DNA from: Antedon bifida
Taxonomy: Eukaryota > Echinodermata > Crinoidea > Comatulida > Antedonidae
Reading direction: 5' to 3'
DNA length: 64,000 bases
NCBI GenBank assembly: GCA_963402885.1
Contig: OY727093.1
Coordinates: 23,497,409 to 23,561,408, forward strand
Shown: positions 42,901 through 57,900 of the stretch, piece by piece
Layout: every line of letters starts with the position of its first letter
How positions within the stretch are numbered: the first letter of the stretch is position 1
The notes under the pieces: generated by a model
Databases searched by the model: none
What the model was told of the DNA's origin: nothing
The model's input: only the letters and a program-made list of their open reading frames with translations
Translations under genes and position numbers: made by a program

Positions 42901-45900
42901 CACAGACACAAGACCTATCAAACATGTAGACATAGCCATTTAAAAAAACGGAGTGAAATTTGCTTTGTACACTTGGGTACTTTTTGTACAATGGTTCAAT
43001 TTAAATATACGACTCACTGCATAAAAATATATATACTGATTATAATAATATAATTTTTGATCCCATATTTATTTTTTTTTACCAATTGAGAAATATTGAA
43101 ACTTACAACAATGATAGCTTTAGAAATAGTTTCCATCATTCCAGCCACCATGCCAAATTGACTGGCAGCATCCTCCAGAGTGTTGTTAAGATCATCAACT
43201 GCTTCCTTCATTCCTTCTGCGGACTCTTCAATGGCACTATGAGTGTGTCTAGCCTGCAAATCAACAAACATCATTGCACTCACCAATTGATACAAAAATT
43301 ATGTTTTATTAAAAGATAAATTAAAAATAATGAAGAGTCATGATTGAAAAATACAATCTTGAATTTGATCTCAGTTCGTGAGAATGATCACAATTTGTAA
43401 TGTTGATTTTTATAAGATTCTGGTATTTGTAGTCTCTTTGTATTAAACTTGGATTAAAATAAATGAACCTCAGTCAGCAAGTTATAGTAATGTTTTATCT
43501 CCATCTTAAAATATTCACATACTTTAAGACCCCAATATAAAACAATTTTTTCTGAATAAGGATTAATTGGGTTGTCCTAAATCTATTGTGTTTTATTGTA
43601 ATTTATGGTATTTAATGTGCAGATTCGAAAAACAATGTCTAGTAAAAATGACTTTGGGATATCTTGTGTAAGATGAACTAATTCTACCACATGGTTCACA
43701 GACTGGCATTTATTAATCTTTTTGTTGAAGTCGAGATATTTAAGTTTTAACACTTTATCTATCAAGCTAGTTCATGTTAGATAAATGTAACCTCTGACCT
43801 AGATAATATTCTGTAATTCTAATAATAGTTTAGTCCAGTAAAATGTGGAATAATAATTTAAAATGATAAAATACCTTTGGATTTCCACCACCTTCTCTGG
43901 CAGCATACAAAAGTTGTAGAGCACATTCAGCTACGGTCTTTGTCTGATCTAATAGCGCCATCTGTTGTTGAGAATTAACGCATTTGGAAGCTGCTCCTAT
44001 TGAGTTTTGAGTAAGTGGGTCAAAGTAATTAGCCATTGTCAGTACCTGTAAACAAAGAAAAGTATAAAGTAAAATAATTGACAAACTCATGTCACCTCAA
44101 TCGGTTTAATGAGATTTTAAAGATACTAACAAAATAAAATCCATGTGTTTTCTATCATGATAACTTAGCAGGATTCAATTCAATCAGTAAATATATATAA
44201 TTTTAACTTCAATAAAGTTTATTTTGTCCATCAATATAATATAATGACCCAAAAACTAAGCATATAGTATTGTATCTCTTTCTACAGGTTCTACTATTAA
44301 TGTAGAGCGGAGTTTCCTAATGATTGGACTTCTTTGTTAAATGCAATCACTCTCCAAATTTCCCATAGTCATTTATGACTGAAGGATACCCGATGAATGA
44401 ATGAGATATTGTATTATAACTTATCAAAATTGTTTGTAAAAGTAAAAGGCAATTTTGTTTATCACACTAATTTTCATTAAAATTTGTACATACCTCATGA
44501 CCCAATTTTTCAGCTTGACCTTTGCCAGCTTCAGCAACCTTACTAATACTATCTTTTATAAAGTCAGCACTGTTAGCCATTTGTTCAGTGTAGCCCTGAG
44601 TACAGATCAAAGACAACAATTAGAAAAACTATGCAAGAGGGATTCTTTCTACATTCCAACAACATGCACTACTGTTAATCCTGAACACAGTTTAACTGAT
44701 ACGAATTACAGTTAAAACCGACGTAGGTGACTCTGAGATCGGAAAAACTGTCCAATACCACTTCCAATAAAACTATGATTACGATAGAACTACGATAGAA
44801 ATGATAGTCAGACAGATGAATTTCCCTGAGCAGCCAGCAAAATATCAATGATCAATAATCACCTTTTAATAGCAAAAATAGTCATACATTTTAGACATGC
44901 GATGTCGATGATATGTGATATGTTTTGTAGTACATATCCATCAACATCAGGCCTTTTCAGGTGTGTTACAAATTCTTACTCAACACATTCAGGTGTATAC
45001 TGTTAACACGTGATCACACTCGCATGTCTCAAAAAGAAAAACCCTGTAACACAAGAATAATGGTCATCCCAAAGGTAGATCTACAGTGGAATCGAGAACT
45101 TACCTGTAAATTATTATCATCAACTGGTGCCAAGCTTTGACTGATGGCAGCCAGTGAAGCCTGATCTAGTTCACGGATATCCTGGTTAATTCGTTCTATT
45201 GCCTGATCACATTCATGTTGACCTGGAGCACGATCCCTGAAAACCGTAAAAAAAATTGAACTGATCACTGTATGCATACTGATATTAGATATTATTGAAC
45301 AAATGGATTTGAAATTGAAAAAAAGAAAAAGCCACACCCAAGTAGTGTATGTCCTCTTAAAATGTAACACTTAGTACCCTAAAAAAATGTTCATATTTAG
45401 CGGTTTCATAGTCAATAGAAAAGCAAGCGATTTGCATAAACTCAGCATTATTACTGTTACATCGATTTATCAATTGACCACACATGCCATGTTTGAATAA
45501 GAAAGCCTAATGCTGTTCTGATGGATACAATGCTGATAAGAAAATATTATGAAATAATTTGGGAATATCAATAATGATGATGCTGATTACAATGTAGGAT
45601 AACAAAAATGATGGATGACAATGAATGTGGAGGGAGGAGAAAACAGATAACAATGAAGGATAATAAAAATGACAGTGAAGATGGTGAAGAAGATAGTGGT
45701 GGTAATGAAGATGGTGTTAACAATTTTATTCCGAAATCTTTTACTTTTAATTGACCTTAACAATGTTTCAAAAAGAATGGGAGCTGGTGATCATTTGATT
45801 AAACCAAACATAATACAAAAACCACTTAGTTCACCAATTATGTGATATACAAAAATGATACTAAAAGAAAGATCTAATGATTACAAATTCTTTCGTATAA

Positions 45901-48900
45901 GTATAATAAACCTATTTATAGCAATGTATAAAGAAAGAAGATACCCATTCAACATAATGGTTTTACATACAGCTTATAAAGTCTATATCATATTAAATAT
46001 TTTTATAAACAATTCTATATCTTCAATGAGACCCAATGGAAAGGATAATATAACTTAAATTAGGGTATAGGAATAGGTCATGAACTCATTAGAATTAAAG
46101 AATTTGATTCATAAATATATGTTGACTTGAGGAATGTTTACATTGGTTATAATTAATTGCATGGATTCTAATTTTGTAAGAAACCTGCTAGGTCTACTAA
46201 GAAATTTATCTTATCGATATGTCTCAAATGTTTAGATGCACAAGGTAATATACAAGCGAGGGGAGGAAAATAATTACCACAGGAAAACAATTTACAGTTA
46301 CCCACTATAAAAGACCACAAACAGTGGTGTTATGCAAATGAGATGAAAAATAAAGATTGAGATAAATAAGAGGTTGATATGTAGTGTTGTCACAAAGCAT
46401 CAGAACAAGTTTGTGATTTGTTTATATGGTGAATTGTGTATAATATATTTTACTGTATCTTTTAATATTACTGTCGGCAGTGTCAACAACAAACATAATA
46501 CATGTCGCAAATGGTTCATATTATACCTTTGTTCTGGCCAAGTAACAGTTTCAATATTAGCTTGTTACAATTATTTAGCTGGGCAGATAGCGTTGCATTA
46601 TTTTATTATCTCATGAACTGGGCTTAATCATAAATGTTGGTGGCGTAATTGCTCTGTTTCATTAAGCGTGAGGGCAACATCGGTATAAAGTATAGAAAAC
46701 AAGACCACTGCTAAAATGGTTGTAGAATTACATAATGATTATGTTATCATTATGCATATTTAAGTTATCTTTAATTAGTGTACTAAAATAATTATTTGTA
46801 GGCCTAAACATTTATTATGAAGCATAGAACAAGTATTATATTTAAATAAATATATAAGATTGTAGTTAAATCAGGGAGTTGTAATTACAACTCCCTGGTT
46901 AAATATTATAATTGGTTTTAGTTTCTAATACCAATTGAATGTCAATTAAATTAATTGGAAAGCAGCATCTAAACATACCCATTGTAGTCAACCAAAAAAT
47001 CATAATGTAGAAAGTTTAAAATAAAAGAAAACCAATAACTGAAAATGTTAAAGCATCAAATTGCTTAAATAACTATGCTTACGAAGAATACTGTGTGGAA
47101 CCTCTAAAAAAGCAACATTAAACAAACAACAAAAATTAAATCTTCGTACTTAATATGGAAAAAAAAAATCTATTTTGATGAAATTTTATACTTTTTTATG
47201 AAATGTGGAATGTTATAGTTTCTACTGATTGTTAAGGACATGACTATACTCCAAAATAAACTTTAACAAATTATGATGATTGTATTACAGTACTTTGCTT
47301 GAACAAGTTAATATATTAATATTACTTACGAATATTAATAAACATGAATATACCTTGAAATCTACCTAATATTATTTGTACATCAAATTTAATAAATCAA
47401 AAAACGTGTCAGAACATCAACACTGAAAATTACCAAATAAATTTCTCTTATTTTAAAGATGTATTGTCCCTTTGTCAAATTCCAAAAAAATAAAAAATAA
47501 AAGATTTCGAAAAAAAGTGGGTCATTTTGAAGTATCATAATAGTTATTAACTTTCACCAAAAATTAGTCGAAAAAAAAAATCATTTAACTGAAATACAGA
47601 CGTTTTTTGGTTCAAAAAATAACTTTGACTTCCAGTCAAAGTTTTCAATCAAAACATACCTCATAATGCAACGCGCTTATTTGGCTACTCTGTATGCATA
47701 CTCATAAAACTTCCTCGCGATCTGTGTGAAAACACCTTCTCAACCGTGAAGAGTTGTAAACAATCCTAATTAGCATCATGCATAATGTATACTCGTGGTT
47801 TGAAATCTTTGTTTACTTTCGCTCGCGACGATTTTCCAGACGAAATGTAATTAATTAATTTAGCTTTTAATTACGTAAAATTGTTGTTTTTGACTCAAAT
47901 TTTCGACTTAAAGTGAATAACTTTAATATTACTTTGATATGGCCAATTTAAATTTAGAATATTTTGACCTTCATTTTTTTGTGTTTCAAGGGACAATACA
48001 TCTTTAAAATATAGTACAGTTAGAAACATTCAGGACACGCCTATAAAGGTGACACTTTCCCCATGAAACAAATAGAGTTTTGGGTTCCGAAGGTGTCTCC
48101 TTAATAATATTAATTATGATGAATAAGCAATTTTCTGAGAATCAAAACTATCTAAAATAAATAAACATACCTGATGGAAGCAACAAGTTTCTTGATAGAA
48201 TCTGAGACATTCTTTGAATGATTGGCCAGAAGCTGCCAAGTGGGCGGATCTTTTGGATTTGCAGCCAATGGCTTGGCAGTTTGAATCAAAGCGCTTGAGC
48301 TTGCTATCATCATCTTTCCTGCAGTGATGATTGGCTCCATTGCTTCTCTAGCCTAGTTAACAAAAAGATTCCAATAATACAATAGGCAACTTTGTGAGAA
48401 AAAATATATTTACTTTTAAAAATAAAATTAGCCTATTTTTTTTAACAATTAGGAAATATACCTCATTGCTCTACATTTTGATTTTGTTTTGTTCTTTTTA
48501 TATTTTGCATTATAAAGTGAAATAAATGATATTGAAATGATAAAAATGAGATATACTTTTGAATCTCCAAATACCAGACTCTCTGAAAACTGAGAGCTTT
48601 CCCAAAATACTTTTTTTTAGGTCCTAAATGTCTTTTATACCATTCATATGTACATTTGTAATAGCAGGAGCTTTGAGATTCAAACAATAGTCACAAACCT
48701 AAAGCATCATTAAAGTAAATAGGGAAATAATACTGTTTTATATGATGTATGCACATAATAGACCATAGTGCATTATTGTGGCATATTAAAGGCATTGTAC
48801 TATACAGGTATAGATTATTAATACTGTGAGAAAGTGTGCTAGTAGAAGTATAACAGTTCATAACAAAAACTTGCATATCTATATTGTTGGAGAGATAAAT

Positions 48901-51900
48901 GAGATATGACATTTTGCAGAAGCCTGGATAAATTTGTATCTAATTCATTGACATTAAAATGGTCAGATTATGGCTGTCTATCACAACCACACATTTCAGC
49001 ATCTACTACAACTTTTAAAAGTTCTTATGTCATGTTTTAAATAAAATAAATTTATATTTTCTAAATTCTTTAAATAGCTTTTGAATGGCTCTTGATCTTG
49101 AAAAAAAAATAAATAAAAAGATGGACTTGCAATCAATTGATATTATTTTTTATTCTAATTATTTTTTTAATAATTTTCTTTTGTTAATTTTTATAAATTT
49201 TATACAATCATTAATTGTTGTATTTGAATGTTTTGTCAACTTGTATTTTTGTGAGGGCCCCTAATGATCAGCTTCGGCTGGATGGATCACCCTTGTAAAA
49301 TATTGTTAACATAAATAAATAACTTTTTACATGTTCATCAAATTCCTTATCATTGTGAAATTTCACTTTATGAAGTCTTGTATACAAATGAATAATGTCT
49401 TCAAAAACTATTTAAAGGATTTATAAACAAAAATCCATTTTTAGTACCTGAGGAGTAATTTCTGCTGGAACACTAGCAAACTCTGGTGATGAAGCAAATG
49501 TGACCAATCCATCAACAGCTTCCAGTAATGGCTTAGTACTGGCAACGCACTTCTGCCTGTTATCTTCACTAAAGTTCCCATCTAGGGCCTAGAAAACAAA
49601 ACAAGTTTTTAAAAAGAATAATTTGTTGCAAACCAACAAAAAGATGAGAAAAATCTATTTATTGAGGTAAAACATGGTGTTATTACAAGAATATCTTCAT
49701 CTTATCTTCAATCCAACATCTTTATAGTATTTACCACTATAGGGAAAAGATGTATTGACCGCCCAAACATGAAAATAAAGATGAATAAAATCATTTTGTG
49801 AAAAAATAAATAAAATAAAAAATTAGATACATTTAACCAGAAACCAATTGTCTAATGCAATAAGTGTCATCATTGAATAGTTAAGAACTAACTCACCTTA
49901 ATACTCTTGACTAAGTTGGCAGTATTATTAGCAACATCTTTTGCTGACTGGACGAAATGTTTCTTGGCAACTGGATTGCTAGTCTTGGACGATGCCAGAC
50001 GACAAATGTTACAGAGTGCAGATGTGTGTTTGGCGACCTCAGTTGCGGCAGACAACACCTGACACAACAACGTAAACAATTAACACGCTAATCTCACACA
50101 GTTATGATCAAAAACAAAATATAACTTCTATATGTTACATACATAATGAATGATTTTTAGTAGAGAATTACTAAAATAATGTAACAGTAATCTTTAATGT
50201 TTACATTGACCTTGATTCATCAAAAATAGATGGTAAAAGTAGGTATGTTATAAAAATAATTATAAATGTTTTGTATTCATTGAATGTTTCATTTGATGAA
50301 ATTGACTGCTCTATTTTTTAACTCGACTCTGCCTCGATATTTCAACTCATAAACATTCATTATTTGTATATTATAATAATTAATATATAAAATTAATATA
50401 TAATGAAGTAAAATAAGTTCAATTATTTGTTCATTCAGAGGCCACTGACCTGTTGTTGATTACTTGTTGGGTTGAGCAGACTGTTACAGGCTCCTTGGAT
50501 GGCCTCATAGGCTCGTGAGAATTGAGTTTGATCAACAAGACCAGGACGTCCAGCAACACTTGAAGGATCTGATATACCAACCAGATATGCTGACTAGTTT
50601 ATAAAAAAAACCAAATTGATACAGTTTAATATTATAATAGTTACTAACATTTTTACTCTATAATATCCTCCTAGACAGCATGACCAAACCCCACATCGTT
50701 TGAGATAGGGAGCTTTTAATTTCTCTCTAGTACAGTTAAATAATCAAATTGGAAGCTTTTTTAATACTGCTATAACATTTATTGCCATAATTAAAAAATA
50801 ATCACAACATTACATTTTTTTTAGTTAAGGAATTTTTATTCATTAAAGAATGAAAATAATTTTAGTCATTAGAAGGCCAGAATGGTGGTTATGATTACCT
50901 GGGCTGCGGCTTCTGCCAATCCACAAACAGCATCTCCAGCACTTTGAACACTCTTACCAAATTCTTCTAATTGTCCATCCTTAGCGTTTCTGGTGATACC
51001 TGCCATACTTCCACCAAGAGCCTGAAATTAAGAAATAAGATACTTATTTAAAAAAACAAACACACACTGTCTGTTTTCAACAACAGGACATTGTTGTTGT
51101 AGATCTCAATTCTAAACAATTTTATAGAACAGTAAAGAATGGTAAGCTATATCCAAATTTCTTAAAAGAAGGCCAAGCAAAAATGGTACCACTTTCAAGA
51201 AAATTATAAAACATAAACATAGGTGGTATAGGCACAGTATGTGTTCGTTCCATAGATATACTATAACTACTAGATCGTCAACTATATAGACACAAAGTGA
51301 TTCCAACCGTAAGGATGAGAAGTCAAAATGGCCATCGTAGTTCAAATATTATTTAGTATAGAAAATTAAAAATAATCAAAATTTTAGATAAGAACACAAA
51401 AATCCAAACACATTTTTTTTTATAAAAATGATCATGAAATGAATAATTATCTAGGGTTCTTGATCTACACGCTTGTAACATAGCCGTAGTGCGTGACTGA
51501 CGCATCAAATGAAGAATCACATTTTAAACTGCAATAACATTTGAGTCTTTTAGCTAATTTACAGCAGCTCATTGGTTTAATCAGGCTACAAAAAAGGCCT
51601 TTAAATGGATTTACTTTTAATGGGAGTCCAGTATACATAATGTGAAACAATACCTTCGACTTAGCAATTACGGTATCCAAACATTCAAAGTATGATGCAT
51701 CATTTATTGGGCCACTGACATCATCCATAATGCTTTTAACTGTTGCTATCTTACGTAATGCGTTATCACACTCTTGTTGACCTGGAGCGGCCTGCATGAA
51801 CGTGTTTATCAAATCATTAATAGCTTCTGTAACAGCCCTATAAAATGAATTTGTAATATTATAGTCAACTCTCCAAATAAAAAAGTGTAATAATGTAACA

Positions 51901-54900
51901 CATGCTGTTATTTCTTTATCTTAGTATACAATATTAGTGATCATACTATTCATAAGTTCAATATTAATTAATCTAATATTATATTTTAATGTATTGGAAA
52001 AACATAAAGTTGAAGATTTAGTTAAATGTTAAATTCTAGTCTAGGCCTATGTAGCTTAAATTATAATCTAATATAAAGGGTAGACAAGCCTTTTATTTTG
52101 ATTGGCTACGTCTAGGCAAAATCAATAAAACATAGACGGCTGTTTTTCTTGCCAAATCTAGGCCTAGGTGAGGCACCATAAGTTGAAGTTGAACATTTTC
52201 CTGGCTAAACAATACTGGTTTTATATAGACCTATTTAATATTGTTAAGTTACAAATTCTAAACTGACAGTCTATCTATAATTTCCTTATCAGTATGCAGT
52301 ATGTTTACTTACTTGGCAGCAGCTGCTAGTTGGTTCTTAGCATTGGCTGCACCAGGATCAATCGACATTGATTTAACAGACAACAGTAGCTTACTAGATG
52401 ATACTGAGATGGTCTTTAAGCTGGTCACCATCTTAGACTGCGCTTCTTTGCTCTTAATAAGAAATTAAACAGATTTTGTTTTTAAGAGAAAAAATAGATT
52501 TATATTTATTACATTATGAAATTATTTATATTTTGTTCTTAAGAGAAATGTATATTGTATATTATTATTAATAAGAAAGTGTTATTATTTTAAGCTATTT
52601 TTTAAAATTTAAATATGTGTTCAATAAAATAAAAAAAAAAAAGAAAAAAAAGAAATTAAACAATACAGTTTATACTCTCCCAAAACAAGACAATTGGGGA
52701 ATGGTCTAAATGTCACACATTAATAATATTCAGGGGATACCCCTATTAAAGGGACACTTCTATTTTAATAATGTTTTCAGAAAGAGAAAGGATACAGCAT
52801 CTTTGGGATACACCCATACAGGGGACACACCTATTCAGGGGATACACCTATTCAGGAGACACCCCTATTTAGGGGACACACCTATATGGATTCTACTGCA
52901 ACATATTCAATATAAACAATAAATTATTTTAGAAGATCATTCTATCAATGTGAATCTGACAGAGATGAAATATTATCAAACACTGATTGTCAAACTTACT
53001 GGTGCGGCACGAGCCATTCCCATGCCAGCATCCATCATATCTCTGAAATCGTGTGTGAATTCAATGGAAGCAGTTGAGAGTTGAGTTGGAGAACCACGAG
53101 TTGCTGTCACTAGTTTGCTAGAAGACACATTGAGTCCTTGTGCAGCTTTGCTTAAGGCAGCCTGGTGTTCTGGGTAGCTCCTGTTGGGTGTGTCAGGATA
53201 CTAAATAGAAGAGAAGAGACAATTTATCAAATCATTCCAGTAATTACTCGGTATTAATACATTCTTATTACCAGTTATACCTGTCTAATGGATGAGAGAT
53301 AGTGAATGTTTGGTATCAGCAAAACATGGTAATACAGAACAGACCATGCTTGGTGTTTTCAATTGCAATGACCTATAAACTGATAGAGAAAATGGCCATC
53401 ACAAAGAAATTTGTCTAAAATCACATTTTTCGCAATTAATTGTTGTTCTAACATGGCTTAATAAATAGAGGGCTGTAGTTAAAAGGTTCACCATCTCAAA
53501 CTGTGACTGTGTATCAGTCGTCCGGTTGATTGAAGACAAAGTTTTGGGTTAGTGCTATTATTGCTATAAATCATAAAAAACAAGTGATATGTCTACATCT
53601 GATACGATTATAAACAAAAATAGTACATTTAGCTAAGCTAACACCTGTGAAGTTACAAAACAAAAACAGCCTGAAATACAGTGCAGGAAACACAACAGTA
53701 AATCAACATCTTCCAAGAAATGGCTAAAATGGGACATTGGTTTTTTAGAGGAGTAAATGGAGATGAGAGAATTTATGAATGAGAATTCCAGGAGAGAGAT
53801 ACTAGGTTATAAGGGGCATTTAAAAAAAATTTTCGTCCTTCGATAGAGACATCGAGAAATATACTAAAAATGTAATGTAAACGTAATTGGGGTATACCTC
53901 GCGACTTGCAGCCTACTGGGCTGAATTGCGCACAGGTGTGGACAACACATGCCACAACTTTCTACTCCCCTAAGGGTCCCTTCATATCGAGTGCTGCCCC
54001 CGTTTATCTGTCCACGAGTCCAACGAGAAGGGCTGAATGGACCAGTACAGTGGGGTAATCCCCTACTCTTTCGAAAGATGTACTAGGTTCTTTAAAGTGC
54101 ACATGAGCCAGATGTGTACACTGGACCTCCAGTTTTAGGTTCTTGACTTGTTCTACCACCAGAACAATGGTCGAGTGACTTCAACATGTGCCAATTGTAT
54201 AGCTACTGCATGGTTTGGCGGAGCCCCTGCCTTAATCACTCGGCCACTTGACTTGACTACTAGTATTAATTTGGGATTGATAAGCAAGCATCACAATCAC
54301 AAAGCTACAATTCCAGAACTTTATAATGCAAAATGACTATGGGTTAATGAGGGTGACAGTAATAAATAATAAAACACAGTGAATAGATGTAAAATGGGAG
54401 ATATTTATGAATAAATAAAAAAGTACTGAGATTTCAAAAATCTAAAAATCATTCATTTTCATGTTCTTAGTTACGTTCTAAATTAGTTCCATTTACCAAT
54501 TACTTAAAATAATATCAAAACGTACAAAATGATTAAAGCAGAAATGTAAAAAACAATAAAATAAAAAGCAATGACGGCCATACAAAATACTACCTGATAA
54601 ATATAAGCAGGGTAACCTTTTGGGACAGTGCCCTCTAGGCGCTGCATCATCCGAACTGGTATTGATACAGTTTCTGATTTGAGTAACATACTTTGTCTCT
54701 GATTATTCCAGCATGCAGCAAAAATTGTTTAAGCAAATATGCATGATTATCTTTTTTATTTTGTTTTATTTGCATTCTATATTTCATTTATAATAATGAT
54801 CTACTGATTAATGTCTAGTTGCACCAATAAAATAAACCAATGTATTTAAAAAGACATGGTGGTAAAGAAACTAATGGGTAATGTTTCCAATTAGAATAGC

Positions 54901-57900
54901 ATACAGAAAAATTGATTACAGAAATTTGAATTCCATAAATTTAGCTGGCAATGCAGGATTTTATTGTAAAACATAGATTCAGTTTTTAATCTCAATCACT
55001 TCATAAACATTACAAGTATGGACAAATTTAGATTGGATATATAGGGCACGTTTAATTGTCAGATATATATAAAGAAAAAAATAATAATTTAGGTCAAACA
55101 GGAGTAATAGTAACTGTTTAGAAGGGAAATAATATCCATAATTATTCAGGGAAGGGATTACAAAGGTTAACTCAGTTACAACATATTATAGATAGTACAC
55201 AATTAGGTTTTTGTAATATCTAATAAATTCATAAATTATATAAATAGATTACCTTGCCAGTAGCCAGGCCCTTACTGGCATCAGTGACTGCTCGTAGGGC
55301 AGAGTCAACATCCTTTTGGCCAGGTAGGCAGTTGACACAGTTGTTGAGTGCATGAGATACAGCCTTGGCAACCTATTTTTAAAAATAAATATACTTGTTA
55401 TTTGTATTCATTCAACACAACTGGTATAGATGCTCATTAATTGCTTTAATTAATATTCTTCAATTCTTTTGAACTGTCCCTAATTATCTTCTTTAAACAA
55501 TTTGTACATTAAATGATTATATTCATAATGTTTGTATCAACATTCTATATGGGAAAAAAATACCAACAGCGTATATGCAGTATGCAGTGTGCCTTACTCC
55601 AAGTCTGCCAGTGCCTGTCTACACTATGACACTCTTTACTGTGAAGGCTGCCATTCATCAATATGCATATGACACATACTGTCATTTAATTGGCTAGGTT
55701 TTCCCAAACCTTATCCAACTAGTTTGTCAAGAAGGTGCACAGCCTAACTTTTCTTGGAAAATCGGCAAACTAAACTATTTGTTAGTAAAGACTAGCCTTG
55801 ATTTGACTTACGTGTGCAAGCCTCTGTTGATTGTTTGCATCTCTTGGATTAGCAAGTGCATTCTTAGCTTCATTCAGTAAATTAGCAGATTTATCCATGA
55901 TATCCATAGCATGATCTATCAACTCATCCTGAGCCTTGCGGTCTTGCGTCGTTGCTGCAACACCTCTAACAGCACCAGTAAGGTTCCTCAATGCATTGGC
56001 AGTGTCTCTTGCTGCAATGCCTGTGTGGTTTTTGTTGCCCTGGGCTGCTGCTGTTAGCAGTTGAGCCATGGCAGCTCCAACCCCCTTAGATGTTGCTCCA
56101 AGTTGTCCAGCACAAGACTCAGGCTGTAAGATTAACATACTATCAATTAAAGATAAACAATTCAAACCCACAACAGCAACCAAAGGAGATCACACACACA
56201 TTTTCCTTTAGTATAAAAATATAAAGCCAATAAACATGCCATAGTGTCCGCTTTTATATATTCAGATAAAGAAGGGAAATTCAAGTATAAAATAATTTTC
56301 AGTTGAGTTATCTACACCTTTTATGGAAAGAAGATTTCGACCTACAAATATTATGTCATTGGTCGCCTTGACATAGAATCTACCCAACCTTGACAAGGAT
56401 CAAATCAAAACACGAGTCATCAAAGTGCACTTAAATTAGCAATGAATTGAATTTTAATTTAGTTTAAATAGCAGTTTACATTCTAGTTCTGGGAGAGTCA
56501 CTGTTGTAGAAATGATACAACTACAGTGTGTACAAAAAAGGAAAGTAGTTGGACATGCTCTTTTTGATCCTTCAATACTTACAGTTTCTCCTGGTAGAGG
56601 TAACAACTTTAGGTCTTGAGCTGCTAATTTAATCTGTTTCAACTCATCTTCTTGGGCTCTGATCATGTCCATTGCACTGTCAATCTCAAGGTCGCCACAA
56701 GCCTCCTGAGCCTACACAGATTAGGCAATGAATAATATATTATTGCAAATATGGTAGAATAAGTTAAAAGATAAATCATGACAAAATATTAACAAGGACT
56801 TTACCTTAGTAGAGGCAGTTCTAAGATCATTGAGAGCTGTAGCCATATTCTTTGCACATTTGTTTAGTTGCATTCCTGCTGCCTGGTCAGAAACAAATGG
56901 TATGGTAGCTTTTGCAGCAGACACCATTTTAGTTGCAGGCTGTAGATAATTGAAAAAATAATAAATATTTATATTAAAATCTTTGAATTAATTAAAAAAC
57001 ACAGAAAATTATGAAAATATAGAGAATGACTATAAGTGCTCAAGAAGAAAATGTGACATCAGCTTATGACATTTTTACAAGCTTATCAACAGACTTGGGT
57101 GCTATATTTTCAGACAAGGCCTTTAGCAATCAATATTTAGTACTTCTATTGTTGTAGGCCCAATAGGCCTCCTCCTCTAGCATAGCATACATACCTGAAT
57201 ATAATTTTGACTAGCATTGATTAAGTTCATCTGAGCAGCAGGACTCTCTGTGTTGGTGCCATATGATTTAATGCCATGAACTAGCTCTGGTATATGCTCA
57301 ACAACAGACTGTAATTTGAGATAAATGTAAAATATAGAAATAGACAATAGCAACAGCATTGACAGAAAAATAGAGGAATACAAATTGAAATTGATGAACA
57401 AGTTGAAGTTGAATGGATATATTGTCCATCAATGTTTGAACCATCTCCTCACCACAATCAGATTTCAGAGTAAAGCTCTATCTACACTATCAAAATGTAT
57501 GTAACAAAAAAAATGTGATGTGCCCATATATGGACATGATAATGTCATCATATCACTACCATATTTGGGCATATCACCACCATATTTGGGCACATCAAAA
57601 CTAGTTTGATAGTGTAGACCTAGTCCTGCATGCATTTTCCTAGATTACTAAAACTTGTAAATGTCCCCTGGCAGCAGATGACATTTATTGGACCATTTTT
57701 CACATTAAAAATAAATATACAAAATACCCTGCATTCTGCAATAAGAGCTTGGTGAGATGGTTTATTGCGGTTAGATCTTTCAGATCCTTGAGCTGCAGCA
57801 ATACACTGAGTGGCTGCTGCAACATTATGCTTAGCTGCATTCTGCAATACAGAAAGAAAATCATTTGGATAATTACATTAATGCACATTTAGATTTCAAT

